The notes: generated by a model not told the origin, from the sequence alone. A stretch of 64,000 bases of DNA from Leptogranulimonas caecicola (GCF_023168405.1 NZ_AP025285.1:1548001-1612000); one strand, 5' to 3'; positions 30,163 through 39,529 are shown, counted from the stretch's first letter. A program made the numbers and translations.

Positions 30163-31681
30163 GGCTCTCCCCCTTCGAAGAAGCAGCGCCAAAGGGAACG
30201 GTTCCAAAGACGGATGAGGCCAGAAGGCGCCAGGCAGGGACCTCCTCTGCCGCAGGGGCGGCGACGGCTACTTGGCAGGCGTCCTCCACCATTGGCATCC
30301 CCGCGAGCACCAACGCCTTGTCTTGGGGCGTAGCGGCGCATTGGGCAGTGCCAGGCACTACCTCGGCATCGCGGTCTTCTACGCCGGTTGCCTTAGGGGC
30401 GCCGGCCTTGGGGCGCGGGCCGCCGCCAGACTCGGAGCGGGCCAAGCGAGCCTCCACCTTGGACACGATGCGAATGAGGGGCAGTGTGACAATGAGGTAG
30501 TAAATGGCCGCGGCGATGTAAGGAGTGATGTTGCCCGTCACCGTGGTGAGGTTCTTGGAGAACATCATGAGCTCCATGACGCCTACCGAGGAAAGCAGCG
30601 AGGTGTCTTTGTAGCCAGTGATAAAGTCGCTGGTCACGGTAGGCAGCACGCGACGGACGGTTTGGGGCAGGATGACACAGGTCATGGTTTGCATGTAGTT
30701 CATGCCCAAAGACTCTGCTGCCTCATATTGGCCGCGGGGGATGGACTCTATGCCGGCGCGGAAAATCTCTGCCAGGTAGGCCGAGGAGTTCACCGCCATC
30801 ACAATGACGCCCAACACATTGTTGTCGATGTTGATGCCCAGCATGGGCAGGCCAAAGAACATGATGTAGATCTGCAAGAACAGCGGGGTGCCACGCAAGA
30901 TGTTGATGTAGGTCACCGCGATGGCGCGCACTCCGCGATGCTTGGCCATCTTCATGAAGGCGAAGACGAGGCCCAGCAAGATGGCAAAGGGATACGCGAT
31001 GACCACGATGGCCAAGCACACCAGCCAGCCCGGGAAGAGTGAGGCAAAAGAAGTGAGCAACAGCTGAGGTTTAAAGAACATGCCCAAGAACTGATTGGAG
31101 TTCCAGGCAGCCACCCAAGGCTGCTCGTCCAGCCACATCACCGCTGCCTGAAGCGGAGTGTTGGCGATGATGGCGATGGCCGGAGAAGGGGTGAGATCTT
31201 CCTCTTGGCCGTTGACGGTGGCCGTACCGGTCACCTGCACATCGCCGCCCTCAGGAGGAAACTTCATATTGGTGACCTCGATGCGCAGCAGGTCGCCGCC
31301 TACGGCATCCTCAGAGAAGGCCACTTGCAAGGCAGTGCCTTGGACCGCCACTTGGGCATCCACGGGTTTGCGCTTGAGCCCGTCAAGCACGGTCACGCGG
31401 GTGCTGGATCCGTCGAAGGAGCCGTCTTGGGGCAGCTTGAGGGTCACACCCGAGATGGTCTCGCCCTCGTCCACCGTGGCTTCCCAGGTGAGACGGGTAT
31501 CGATGCCGCCAATGACCCCTGATCCGCCGTCCTCATTAGGCGAGGCAGTGGCCTTGTTCACAGTGAGGGCCTGAGCGCTGGTAGGGACAAGAATGCCCAG
31601 CGTGCCCAGAGCGACCATCAGGGCTACTACCAGACACATCAGCCGGCTTTGGAACCCCAAGCCGCTCCTTGTGTGGTTCAT
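30152..31681 (-). CDS. amino-acid ABC permease with added extracellular domain
   Basis: A 509-residue permease far longer than the usual ~220. Residues about 10-40 are a signal peptide-like helix ending near SAQA. About 40-190 form a soluble beta-rich, Ig-like domain ([19 protein letters not shown]...) predicted outside the cell. About 210-430 are the HisM/GlnP-type permease, with the ATPase-docking EAA loop in [13 protein letters not shown] and [14 protein letters not shown]. The last ~80 residues are a cytoplasmic Ala/Pro-rich tail. The ATG at 31681 has GAAGGGA upstream. The ATPase gene overlaps its end. The extracellular domain may position or mimic a binding protein; I do not recognise its family. 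Confidence 0.85.
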   Translation of the reverse strand: MNHTRSGLGFQSRLMCLVVALMVALGTLGILVPTSAQALTVNKATASPNEDGGSGVIGGIDTRLTWEATVDEGETISGVTLKLPQDGSFDGSSTRVTVLDGLKRKPVDAQVAVQGTALQVAFSEDAVGGDLLRIEVTNMKFPPEGGDVQVTGTATVNGQEEDLTPSPAIAIIANTPLQAAVMWLDEQPWVAAWNSNQFLGMFFKPQLLLTSFASLFPGWLVCLAIVVIAYPFAILLGLVFAFMKMAKHRGVRAIAVTYINILRGTPLFLQIYIMFFGLPMLGINIDNNVLGVIVMAVNSSAYLAEIFRAGIESIPRGQYEAAESLGMNYMQTMTCVILPQTVRRVLPTVTSDFITGYKDTSLLSSVGVMELMMFSKNLTTVTGNITPYIAAAIYYLIVTLPLIRIVSKVEARLARSESGGGPRPKAGAPKATGVEDRDAEVVPGTAQCAATPQDKALVLAGMPMVEDACQVAVAAPAAEEVPAWRLLASSVFGTVPFGAASSKGESHEV

Positions 31682-31702
31682 GATGTTCCCTTCTATCAAC
31701 CA

Positions 31703-31734
31703 CAAAAGGGTGCCTTGCGTGCGGCACCCTTTTG
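31703..31734 (-). promoter_or_regulatory. terminator-like hairpin in permease leader
   Basis: A perfect 12-bp stem (31703-31714 with 31723-31734, 8-nt loop) that ends in TTTTG on the minus strand and lies only about 20 nt before the permease start codon. It could be a leader attenuator or simply a transcript-protecting hairpin. The leader also holds an upstream GGGTGC that could pair with one arm. No T-box consensus was found. Confidence 0.5.
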
Positions 31735-31996
31735 ACGTGCGCATAAAGTAGGGCGTCGTCAGAATATGGGGATGATACTAACACCCCTGCACCCATTTGC
31801 TTCAAAAAAGTGCCTTCCCCACGGGCCTGAAACCAAATATTTATGCATCTTCTGAGTGTTATTCAGGTTTGTTTTGCATATTTTTCCAGCTCCGACGCAC
31901 AAAGGGATACCGAGGAGCCTGGCATAAGGTGGCTGCTCTTATCGGCAAACGGTAGGTAAGAAAACCCTTGCAAGATCGCCAGAATGTATCAAACGC

Positions 31997-32030
31997 AAAA
32001 GCCGAGCTGCCTTAAAAGAGCAGCTCGGCT
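31997..32030 (-). terminator. terminator of the binding-protein gene
   Basis: Perfect 11-bp stem (32000-32010 with 32020-32030), followed on the minus strand by TTTTGCGTTT. It lies about 35 bp after the binding-protein stop codon, so the permease and ATPase genes probably have their own promoter in the 380-bp gap. Confidence 0.85.
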
Positions 32031-32063
32031 ATGGGATAGGGGGCGAGATAGAGGCGGCAGAGG

Positions 32064-32894
32064 CTAGTCGAGGACCGACCCGAACCACTTGGTTTCGAGA
32101 GAATCGATATAGCCCTCGCTCTCCAGGTCTTGCATCACCTGATCGATGTCGTCGCGCAAGGTGGCGGAGCCCTCGGGATAGACAAAGCAGTATTGGCCGG
32201 CGTTGTGCACATGGTTGGCAACCATGAGGTTGGTGTAGGTGCCGCTCAACAGGTACGAGGCGGTGACGTCGTCGTAGACAGCGGCGGAATAGGTGCCCTC
32301 GGTGACGCCCACCAGGCCCTCATCGGCGGTTTTTACCTGGGCGATCTGGGCCTTGGGCAGGCGGTTGCGCACCCAGTTTTCGCTGGCAGACTCAGCATCT
32401 ACCGCGATGGTGACCGAAGGGTCGTTGTAATCGTCCAGGTCTGTGCGCTCAGCATCGCGCGCAATGATAAGGTCGCGGCCCACCGCCATGTAGGGGCGGC
32501 CGATGATGACGCCGTCGGAGACCGTGCCCACATCTGATACCACAATGGCCGAGGCGCCCATGTCCGCCTTGTGCTCATTGAGCGCCGCTGGGATGTCTTT
32601 AACCGAGGTGTCTTCGATGTACTTCACCTTGAGTCCCAAGCGATCGGCCACCGTCTGCAAAAGCTCGTACTCAAAGCCGCGAGGGGCTCCCGAGTTGTCG
32701 TAGAAATTCATAGGCGGAGAGGCGAAGTCGCAGGCCACAGTCAGCGTTCCAGGATTCACTAGCCCGTAGACCGTTTGGGCCTCCCTCATGCTGCGAGGCT
32801 TGCAGCCCGCAATAGCCGCACCGCACATAAGGGCTACAGCCACACCAATCACAATCAGATTTCTGAACGTGCGTTGGGACGTTCTGGTGGACAA
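32064..32894 (-). CDS. amino-acid ABC transporter substrate-binding lipoprotein
   Basis: A 276-residue family-3 solute-binding protein. An N-terminal signal helix ends in the lipobox AIAGC, so the mature protein is lipid-anchored outside the membrane. The mature part shows the class motifs TLTVACDFASPPMNF, GFEYELLQTVADRLG and the hinge GRPYMAVGRDLI. The start is TTG at 32894 with AAGGGGGAG 7 nt upstream. It precedes the permease and ATPase genes but is separated from them by a terminator, allowing the binding protein to be made in excess. The ligand is probably a polar amino acid. Confidence 0.9.
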   Translation of the reverse strand: MSTRTSQRTFRNLIVIGVAVALMCGAAIAGCKPRSMREAQTVYGLVNPGTLTVACDFASPPMNFYDNSGAPRGFEYELLQTVADRLGLKVKYIEDTSVKDIPAALNEHKADMGASAIVVSDVGTVSDGVIIGRPYMAVGRDLIIARDAERTDLDDYNDPSVTIAVDAESASENWVRNRLPKAQIAQVKTADEGLVGVTEGTYSAAVYDDVTASYLLSGTYTNLMVANHVHNAGQYCFVYPEGSATLRDDIDQVMQDLESEGYIDSLETKWFGSVLD

Positions 32895-33353
32895 TCTAGC
32901 ACTCCCCCTTGGAGCAAAAGCTGACCTAACAAGCCTATGAAGTTGTGAGGTGATCGTCGCTGCCAGCGCATGGTGACTTCTATATTCCTAGATATATAGT
33001 GGGAGTTTGTTTCTAATTTCTTTATCTTGTTTGGTCTATTGTACTCCCCAAATTAGAAATATCCTGTTGCATATTCTTCAGGCTTTTTTGGGTATTTATT
33101 CAGGTTGTTTTTACATTGTGTTTCAGCCTTCTGAGTTTCCCAGTCAAAGCGCGCCATAGGCTACTGGGTACCTATCAACATCTAGACCAACTGGCCCATT
33201 ACTTTTTCTTGTTTCCTTTGCCGAGAAACCCTGCCGTCGCTTCAAGTGGCATATTTCACGCCTGAAGTCTCCTGCACCTACGCGCACGCAGGGCCGCAGA
33301 CCTTTCCTTGCCGGCCTAGAGCAGATTTGTACCTAAAGGTCTTCAAGAGCGTC
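32895..33353. other. AT-rich gene-free gap between glnA and binding-protein gene
   Basis: No gene is seen. The part from 32,980 to 33,130 is AT-rich and probably contains the promoter of the binding-protein gene. One exact GCCGAGAAACCC copy is at 33220-33231. Confidence 0.5.
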
Positions 33354-33390
33354 AAAAAGCCCTCGTGCAGCGACACTGCGCGAGGGCTTT
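33354..33390 (-). terminator. terminator of glnA
   Basis: 15-bp stem (33356-33370 with 33376-33390) with one G-U pair, then five T on the minus strand (33354-33358). It lies about 60 bp after the glnA stop codon. Confidence 0.85.
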
Positions 33391-33401
33391 ACCAGGCAAT
33401 C

Positions 33402-33441
33402 TATAAAGCGCTTGCGAGGCGTATAAAGCGCTTGCGAGGCG
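33402..33441. repeat. perfect 20-bp tandem duplication
   Basis: TATAAAGCGCTTGCGAGGCG is present twice without a gap (33402-33421, 33422-33441), immediately after the glnA stop codon and before its terminator. It includes the palindrome AGCGCT. Confidence 0.85.
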
Positions 33442-33448
33442 CTGCCGC

Positions 33449-34786
33449 TTAATAGCCGCCGTAATACTTCTTGATCTCCCAATCGGTGACAGAAGCGTTG
33501 TAGGAATCCCACTCGCGGCTCTTCTCGGCCACCAAGAAGTCGAAGGTGCGGTCGCCCAGCATCTCGCGCATGAGCGTGGAGTGGCGGAAGCTCTCGATGG
33601 CCTCTCCCAGGTTGCGGGGCAGGCGCTCGAAGCCGGCAGCTGCCAGCTCTGCCGGCGAGGAGCCCAGGTCTGCCGTGTACTCAGGCGGAAGCTCCAGCCC
33701 TTCCTCGATACCCTTGAGGCCTGCCAGCACGCTGGCGGCGATGGCATGGTAAGGGTTGGCCGAAGGATCGGGCACGCGCAGCTCCAGGCGGGTGGACTGA
33801 TGCTTGCCCGGCTTGTGCATGGGCACGCGCACCAAGGCGTTGCGATTGCGACGGCCCCAGGTGGCAAAGGTGGGCGCTTCTCCGCCAGGCACCAGGCGCT
33901 TGTAGGAGTTCACCGTGGGGTTGGTGAGCAGCATGTACTCAGGGGCGTACTTGATGAGGCCCGCGATGTAGCAGTGGGCGATGTCGCTCAGGTGATAGAG
34001 GGTGTCGGTGGCGCCCCAGAAGACGTTCTCGCCATCGGAGTCGAAGAGCGACTCCTGCAAGAACATGCCGGATCCGGGACGGCCCTGCAGAGGCTTGGGC
34101 ATGAAGGAGGCATAGAAGCCGTAGTTTTGAGCCACCTGCTTGATGGCGAAGCGGGCAGTCATGATGTTGTCTGCGGCGGTGACGGCCTCGGAATAGCGCA
34201 AGGACAGCCCGTTTTGGGAGGGCCCCATGGCGTGATAGGAGTACTCCACCGGGATAGAGAGGCGCTCCAGCGACAGCACCGTGTCGCGACGCAGCTCGCG
34301 GGAGGAGTTGGTGGGGGCATAGTCAAAGTAGCCGGCATTGTCCAACGGCACGGGCACCGCGCCGGTCTCCGAGTAGATAAACTCCAGCTCAGGCCCAATA
34401 TTGGGAACAAAGCCGCGGTCGTTTGCCAGGCGGAAGACCCGCATGAGGCAGGCGCGCGGATCGCCCTCGAACGACTGGCGGTCCGGGGTCAGAATGTCGC
34501 AGAAGATGCGTGCCACCGCATTGGTGGAGGGGCGCCAGGGCAAGAACTGGAACGTGGAGGCATCTGGGAAAGCCAGCATGTCGGACTCAAGGATGCTGGA
34601 AAAGCCATCTACCGAAGACCCGTCGAATCCAATGCCCTCCTCGAAGGCCTCCTCCAGATCCTCTGGCGAGATAGCGAAAGCCTTGATGTTACCCAGCACG
34701 TCGGTAAACCATAGGCGCACAAAACGCACGTCGCGCTCTTCTACCGTTCGAAGTACGTAGTCGATATCCTTGCTGCTATTACTCAT
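33449..34786 (-). CDS. glnA: glutamine synthetase, class I (short alpha type)
   Basis: A 445-residue enzyme that makes glutamine from glutamate, ammonium and ATP as a cytoplasmic dodecamer. Visible: beta-grasp segment GFDGSSVDGF, metal-binding NIGPELEF, YHAMGPSQNG, and the glutamate-binding ELRVPDPSANPYHAIAASVLAG. The length fits the alpha subtype, which lacks the ~25-residue insertion of the beta subtype, and I see no adenylylation NLYDL-type motif. Regulation is therefore more likely feedback or transcriptional. The ATG at 34786 has GAGG upstream; a GTG two codons earlier is less likely. It sits near the GlnR-like regulator and the amino-acid transporter. Confidence 0.95.
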   Translation of the reverse strand: MSNSSKDIDYVLRTVEERDVRFVRLWFTDVLGNIKAFAISPEDLEEAFEEGIGFDGSSVDGFSSILESDMLAFPDASTFQFLPWRPSTNAVARIFCDILTPDRQSFEGDPRACLMRVFRLANDRGFVPNIGPELEFIYSETGAVPVPLDNAGYFDYAPTNSSRELRRDTVLSLERLSIPVEYSYHAMGPSQNGLSLRYSEAVTAADNIMTARFAIKQVAQNYGFYASFMPKPLQGRPGSGMFLQESLFDSDGENVFWGATDTLYHLSDIAHCYIAGLIKYAPEYMLLTNPTVNSYKRLVPGGEAPTFATWGRRNRNALVRVPMHKPGKHQSTRLELRVPDPSANPYHAIAASVLAGLKGIEEGLELPPEYTADLGSSPAELAAAGFERLPRNLGEAIESFRHSTLMREMLGDRTFDFLVAEKSREWDSYNASVTDWEIKKYYGGY

Positions 34787-34997
34787 GTCCACCTCGTTTG
34801 TGCGAAGGGAATACGTCCATAGTTAGCTCAACCTTCGCACAGACGTGTTTCGCCGCTGTTTCGCCTCTGGCTTCCGATGGCCAGGCGGTAGCAGCACCCC
34901 TGCTGCCGAGAAACCCCACCGCTTGGAGTTGCGACCGTTTCCTGGGTGCGGCCCCAGAAGCTGCCACTGGCGAACAGTGCCCTATTGAGCGCCGTGG

Positions 34998-35234
34998 TCA
35001 GTGCTTCTGGGCGCTGAAAGCCACTGCGCGCTTCACCGACTCATCCATAGAATGGAGGGTCTTCTCGGCAGCAGGGCAGCAAGAGGCACCGGCGGTTGTG
35101 GAATGCGAAAGAGAGCTGCAGGCGCCTTCTGAGGGGCATCCGGAACACTTGCCTTGGGCCGTTGACTTGAGGTGGGTGCGGACGACAAGGACCACCGCCA
35201 CAACAACCAGAAAAATAATGATGACGTCAACCAT
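34998..35234 (-). CDS. FeoB-associated-type Cys-rich membrane protein
   Basis: A 78-residue protein: one N-terminal transmembrane helix (MVDVIIIFLVVVAVVLVV), then a basic linker and the cysteine cluster GKCSGCPSEGAC, followed by CC near residue 50. This plan matches small proteins found with FeoB in many anaerobes, thought to assist Fe(II) uptake; the role is unproven. AAGGAG lies 5 nt before the ATG at 35234, which decides the start over a longer frame. Here it stands alone, about 8 kb from feoB, rather than in the feo operon. A GCCGAGAAACCC copy (34905-34916) lies beyond its 3' end. Confidence 0.75.
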   Translation of the reverse strand: MVDVIIIFLVVVAVVLVVRTHLKSTAQGKCSGCPSEGACSSLSHSTTAGASCCPAAEKTLHSMDESVKRAVAFSAQKH

Positions 35235-35395
35235 GGAGGCTCCTTGGGTAGATAGGCAGTCAGTGAAGCTAGCAAAGCCGAAGCTTCGCGGGCATGGATC
35301 GGATAGTGTGGGCAACGGTTAAGTTATCCTTGGTTTACTTATTCCCATCCTAGTAAGTGAATCATCGATCTGCAAGTCCCAAGAAAGGAATCTCC

Positions 35396-36154
35396 ATGAC
35401 CCCAGAAACCATGCAGTTGGTGCTCATCAGGCACGGCGAGAGCCAGTGGAACAAGGCCAATCTGTTTACCGGCTGGTCTGACGTCGACCTTACCGAGAAG
35501 GGCCGCGACGAAGCCTACAACGGCGGCGTAGCCCTGAAAGACGCCGGCTACGACTTTGATATTTGCTACACCAGCTACCTCAAGCGCGCCATTCACACCC
35601 TCAACCTGGTGCTGGATGCCTTGGATCGCGACTGGCTGCCGGTGGAAAAGACCTGGAAGCTCAACGAGCGCCACTACGGCGCGCTTCAGGGCCTCAACAA
35701 GGCCGATACCTCCGCCAAGTATGGCGAGGAGCAGGTAAAGATCTGGCGCCGCTCCTTTGACGTGCGTCCCCCTGCGCTGGAGCCGGGCGATCCGCGCGAC
35801 GCCCACAGCCAGCCGGCCTACCGCAACATCCCGGCCAACGAGATCCCCTACGCCGAGTGCCTCGAAGACACCATCGCTCGCGTATGGCCCTGGTTCCAGC
35901 AGGTGGTAGAGCCGCAAATGCGCGATGGTCAGCGTGTGCTCATCGCCGCCCACGGCAACTCGCTGCGCTCTCTGGTCATGGAGTTTGACAAGCTCACTCC
36001 CGACGAAATTTTGGAAGTCAACATTCCCACCGGCGTGCCCCTGGTGTACACCTTTGATAAAGACTTCAACGTGCTTTCCAAGGAGTACATCGGCGATCCC
36101 GAGACCATCGCCGCCAAGATCAACGCCGTCGCCAACCAGGGCAAAGCCAAGTAG
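35396..36154 (+). CDS. gpmA: 2,3-bisphosphoglycerate-dependent phosphoglycerate mutase
   Basis: A 252-residue glycolytic enzyme interconverting 3- and 2-phosphoglycerate. The phosphohistidine motif is [10 protein letters not shown] near the N-terminus. The second catalytic His is in AAHGNSLR, and [12 protein letters not shown] is the family signature. Length and order are typical of the dimeric enzyme. The ATG at 35396 follows AAGAAAGGAATCTCC. It is transcribed alone, with its own terminator, on the strand opposite most neighbours. Confidence 0.96.
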   Translation: MTPETMQLVLIRHGESQWNKANLFTGWSDVDLTEKGRDEAYNGGVALKDAGYDFDICYTSYLKRAIHTLNLVLDALDRDWLPVEKTWKLNERHYGALQGLNKADTSAKYGEEQVKIWRRSFDVRPPALEPGDPRDAHSQPAYRNIPANEIPYAECLEDTIARVWPWFQQVVEPQMRDGQRVLIAAHGNSLRSLVMEFDKLTPDEILEVNIPTGVPLVYTFDKDFNVLSKEYIGDPETIAAKINAVANQGKAK

Positions 36155-36186
36155 CAGCGCCCATTTCGCAGCCTGATCCTGCCGAG

Positions 36187-36233
36187 AAGCCCATCCCCCG
36201 CTACCAGTACGATGTTGGGGAATGGGCTTTTCT
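36187..36233 (+). terminator. terminator of gpmA
   Basis: AAGCCCAT and CCCC (36187-36198) pair with GGGG and ATGGGCTT (36217-36229), and TTTTCTT follows. The left arm overlaps a near-exact copy (36181-36192) of the GCCGAGAAACCC repeat. Confidence 0.8.
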
Positions 36234-36274
36234 TATGCGGGGCGAAAAAGCATCGTCTCTCTACAGGGATGCCG

Positions 36275-37726
36275 TTAGTAAAGCTCCTGCTTCAGGGTCT
36301 CGTAGTCTTCGCAGGTGATGTAGATGCCCAGGCCGTTGGGGCTGCAGGTGAAGCTGGCAGTGCCGTTTTCTGACACAGGCACCAGATGCGAAGGGTCACA
36401 CACATCCACAAAGGTCTTGCCGGCCAACGTGGGCTCCACGATGTCCTTTTGCTTCCAGTCAGCGCCGGTCCAAATCACAAACACCGGATGATCGCCGCGC
36501 ACCAACCAGCACATCTTTTGGTGGTCGTAATCGTTCATGTCCACCAGCTCGTCGCCCAGCAGATGAGAGCGGATCCAGATCATCTCGCGCAGGTAAGGCA
36601 CCGGGTTCTTGCCATCGTGAGGGATGCCCCAAAGATCGCCATAGAACACGAAGGGAGCTTGGGCGTCTCTCAACAAAATGGTGGCATAAGCGCGAGACTT
36701 AAAGCCATCCTCCACCCAGCTTTGGAGTGATTGCCCGGGCTGCGTATCGTGGTTGTCCACAAAGGGACAGGAGAGATCGGGATCGTCTTTAGTGATAGTG
36801 TTGTCAAAAAGCTGATGCATGTCGTAGTTGGCTGGCTGCTGAGAAGCCTGCTGCAGCTTGAAGTGGAGCGGCACGTCAAAGAGCCTCATGCAGCGACCGC
36901 TGTCTGCCAGATACCCTTTAAGATCGTTGCTGTCGCCGCTCCAAAACTCCCCTACCGCAAAGATGGGATGATTGCCCACCTCCGACATCTCTTGAAGCCA
37001 CGGCCCAAAGAATTTGGAATCGATGCTTTTGACGGCGTCCACGCGAAAGCCGTCAAGCTCGGCCTTCTTGGTATACCAAAGGCCCCAGGTAGCAAGCTGA
37101 GCCACCACTTCATCCATGGAAAAGTCCACGTCATCACCCATGATGAAGTCAAAGTTGCCGTCTTCTTTGCTTACGTTGTCGTTCCAGCTTTTACCTTCAA
37201 AGGAGAGGATCTCGTTTTTGCCGGTGCGATCGTCGTGATCGGTGCCGGTAAAGTCTGAGGCGTCCCAGGTAAAGTCATCGTGGGCCCCATTGCGCCCGGG
37301 AAAGGTGTACTTGGTCCAGACGTCTGCCTCAAACTCGCCGCTGGTATCTTGAAGGCGATTTTGAGGGTTGCAGGCGTTTACCTGCACAGTCTCTTTTTCG
37401 TCTGCCCCCATGCGGTGGTTGAGCACGATGTCGCCGACGACCTTTAGCCCCTGATCGTGAAGCGTTTTGATAGCTGTTAAATACTGGTCCAAGGTGCCGT
37501 ACTTGGTAGCCGTCGTGCCCTTTTGGTCAAACTCTCCCAAATCAAAAAGATCGTAGACGCCATAGCCCACATCGCTGGCGCCGGCTTGCCCTTTGTACGC
37601 CGGTGGCAGCCACACAAAGGTGAAACCTAGGCGCTTGAGGTCTTCTGCTTGCTCCCCCACGATACTCCAAAAATTTGCGTCATTGGGCAGGTACCACTCA
37701 AAATCTTGAAGCAACGTCTCTTTCAT
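36275..37726 (-). CDS. cytoplasmic alpha-amylase, GH13 family
   Basis: A 483-residue alpha-glucan hydrolase of the GH13 (GH13_5-like) family. It has no signal peptide, so it acts inside the cell on glycogen or imported maltodextrins. Catalytic residues: Asp in DGFRVDAVK, Glu in AVGEFW, Asp in FVDNHDTQ. Further signature residues are DIVLNHRMG and the N-terminal LLQDFEWYLPND. Length and order match bacterial AmyS/MalS-type cytoplasmic amylases. The ATG at 37726 has AAGGATC upstream. No other glycogen genes are adjacent. Confidence 0.93.
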   Translation of the reverse strand: MKETLLQDFEWYLPNDANFWSIVGEQAEDLKRLGFTFVWLPPAYKGQAGASDVGYGVYDLFDLGEFDQKGTTATKYGTLDQYLTAIKTLHDQGLKVVGDIVLNHRMGADEKETVQVNACNPQNRLQDTSGEFEADVWTKYTFPGRNGAHDDFTWDASDFTGTDHDDRTGKNEILSFEGKSWNDNVSKEDGNFDFIMGDDVDFSMDEVVAQLATWGLWYTKKAELDGFRVDAVKSIDSKFFGPWLQEMSEVGNHPIFAVGEFWSGDSNDLKGYLADSGRCMRLFDVPLHFKLQQASQQPANYDMHQLFDNTITKDDPDLSCPFVDNHDTQPGQSLQSWVEDGFKSRAYATILLRDAQAPFVFYGDLWGIPHDGKNPVPYLREMIWIRSHLLGDELVDMNDYDHQKMCWLVRGDHPVFVIWTGADWKQKDIVEPTLAGKTFVDVCDPSHLVPVSENGTASFTCSPNGLGIYITCEDYETLKQELY

Positions 37727-37835
37727 GGTTGTAGATCCTTAACCAACACGATGTGGGCAGATTCAGCCCCCTCTTACCCGCGTAACCTTAGGTATTTCAT
37801 CTATGACCCATTAAGTTTATGTTTCGATGTTCATA

Positions 37836-38576
37836 TCATTTAATGCACTGCACAAACCCTTGGACCATGTGTCCAAAACGCAACCCCAATACCTTTTGCA
37901 GGTGGATGGAGGCCGTGTTGTCAGGAAAGATCTGCGCCCAAGGGATCAATCCCCTCTCTAGCTGTGCGCCGATTTTCGCCGCCTCGAGCTGGCGGCCAAA
38001 GCCCCTGCCGCGATACTGCGGGAATACCTCCAGCATGCCCATGGACCCCTCATCATGAAGGCCGATAAACCCTACAAGCTCATCCCCCAGAAAGCCGCCG
38101 TCGACGGTGCCTGCCGCCAGCCTGCGAACGATCTCTTCCAACGTGAAAAACTCCGGATGCGAATAGTGGGAAAGCACCGTCTGAGCATAGTCTGGCGTGA
38201 GAGGCCGCACGCAGAGCGGCGACTTCACATGAGGGGCATGGGGCTCAAGATAGGCGCAGATAAGGTGCTCTATAAACGTGCAGCGGCCAGGGTACACCTG
38301 CTGCGCGGCCTGTTGCGCCTCTCTTCCTGTGATCGCCAAGAGTGCCGGCGGTACATATTCAGCCAGCACTTGGGCTGCCAACCTGGGGTCGGCAGCCCAC
38401 AAAAAACCGCCGTCGGCACCAATGCCTCGCAGGTAGATGCAATCAGGAGCCAGGTAGACAGGCTCCCCCAGCCCACGAGCCAGCAGCTGCTGGAGAGGCA
38501 CAAAGTCTACCTGCCCATCTTGAACGCGCCCGGTGAGCTCTGCGAGGGTAGAAGCAAGGTCCTGCTCTGATCGCAT
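37836..38576 (-). CDS. GNAT-family acetyltransferase
   Basis: A 246-residue protein whose C-terminal half is a GNAT domain. The acetyl-CoA loop is in MLEVFPQYRGRGFGRQLEAA, with a typical DNTASIHLQKVLGLRFGH end. The N-terminal ~110 residues look like a degenerate second domain of the same broad type. The target is unknown. AGGAGA lies 5 nt before the ATG at 38576, which sets the start; ten extra codons upstream are open but lack a site. A near neighbour on the same strand is a small membrane protein. Confidence 0.8.
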   Translation of the reverse strand: MRSEQDLASTLAELTGRVQDGQVDFVPLQQLLARGLGEPVYLAPDCIYLRGIGADGGFLWAADPRLAAQVLAEYVPPALLAITGREAQQAAQQVYPGRCTFIEHLICAYLEPHAPHVKSPLCVRPLTPDYAQTVLSHYSHPEFFTLEEIVRRLAAGTVDGGFLGDELVGFIGLHDEGSMGMLEVFPQYRGRGFGRQLEAAKIGAQLERGLIPWAQIFPDNTASIHLQKVLGLRFGHMVQGFVQCIK

Positions 38577-38657
38577 GGATTCTCCTATATGACTTTCAAG
38601 CCCCAACTCCCATCTCTTAAGGAGGAGCGATCGGCCACAAGGCTTAGCGAAAAGCTC

Positions 38658-38918
38658 CTAAAGAGGCCAGGGCATAAGGATGAGGACCGAGATGACGGCA
38701 AAGGCAATGGCCATGCCCTTTTGGCCGGCCATGGCCAAAAGCACTACAAACACGGTATCGACGATAGCGTTGCCGATAAACCAGATGCCCCAATAATCTG
38801 CCAAAGGAATGATCCCTGCATAGCTCATGATGGTGAGCGCTATCTCAGCCACCAGCCATACCCAAAAGACGATGTTGATCCACTTAGAAGCCTCGTAACG
38901 CTCCTGCCAGCTTGCCAT
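38658..38918 (-). CDS. small three-helix membrane protein, unknown function
   Basis: An 86-residue protein with three predicted membrane helices (WINIVFWVWLVAEIALTIM, YWGIWFIGNAIVDTVFVVLL, MAIAFAVISVLILMPW). I do not recognise the family. AAGGAG lies 6 nt before the ATG at 38918, which supports real translation from this start. It is followed 81 bp later by the acetyltransferase gene on the same strand, so the two may be co-transcribed. Confidence 0.65.
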   Translation of the reverse strand: MASWQERYEASKWINIVFWVWLVAEIALTIMSYAGIIPLADYWGIWFIGNAIVDTVFVVLLAMAGQKGMAIAFAVISVLILMPWPL

Positions 38919-39112
38919 AGCCGCTCCTTCATAGCCGTGTATTGCCGGGAGGTTTGTTCCCTCTCTGCCAACCTGCATTCCACCTCTTAATTCCTACTAA
39001 GTTGTGGGTATTTTCTCGGCAGGAGTATAAGGGCCGTAATGAGAGGTAGGAACAAGGCTGTGAACACGCGAGTCTGCGAGAGCTCGCATGAGGACATATG
39101 GAAGGATTTCTG

Positions 39113-39442
39113 ATGGCTGGTTATAAGAATATCGAGAAGAGCACCCCGCTCAACCTGGCGCAATTGGTTGATTATCAGGACGGCCAGGTAGTCTCCAAGA
39201 CGTTGGTGCAAAACGATGCGGTGTCTATGACACTGTTTGCCTTTGACAAGGGCGAGGAGATCAGCACCCATTCCAGCGGCGGCGATGCCTTGGTAACAGT
39301 GCTGGACGGCCTAGGCCGCCTTACCATCGATGGGGTTGATTACGACATTCCCGCAGGTGAATCAATTATCATGCCCGCCAATGTGCCTCATGCGGTCTAT
39401 GCGCCGGAGCGCTTCAAGATGTTTTTGCAGGTGGCTTTTTAA
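39113..39442 (+). CDS. small cupin-domain protein
   Basis: A 109-residue single-domain cupin with the beta-barrel motifs GEEISTHSSGGDALVTVLDG (motif 1) and PANVPHAVYAP (motif 2), which keep metal-binding His residues. Close relatives are unassigned small cupins that may bind or isomerise small metabolites. GGAAGG sits 7 nt before the ATG at 39113. An in-frame ATG five codons earlier has a weaker GAGG. It is a single gene; its 3' end faces the aminotransferase gene. Confidence 0.85.
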   Translation: MAGYKNIEKSTPLNLAQLVDYQDGQVVSKTLVQNDAVSMTLFAFDKGEEISTHSSGGDALVTVLDGLGRLTIDGVDYDIPAGESIIMPANVPHAVYAPERFKMFLQVAF

Positions 39443-39529
39443 GCGCACAGCCAGGGCGGCGTGAGTGGGGAGACTGCGCGACTTGAAGGTCGCGTCGGCC
39501 GACGCTTGGCTGCCCAAGACACCGCAGTC

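Noticed and set aside
31682-31996. T-box or riboswitch before the permease
   Set aside because: No T-box consensus or other known riboswitch core was recognised; only a terminator-like hairpin is supported.
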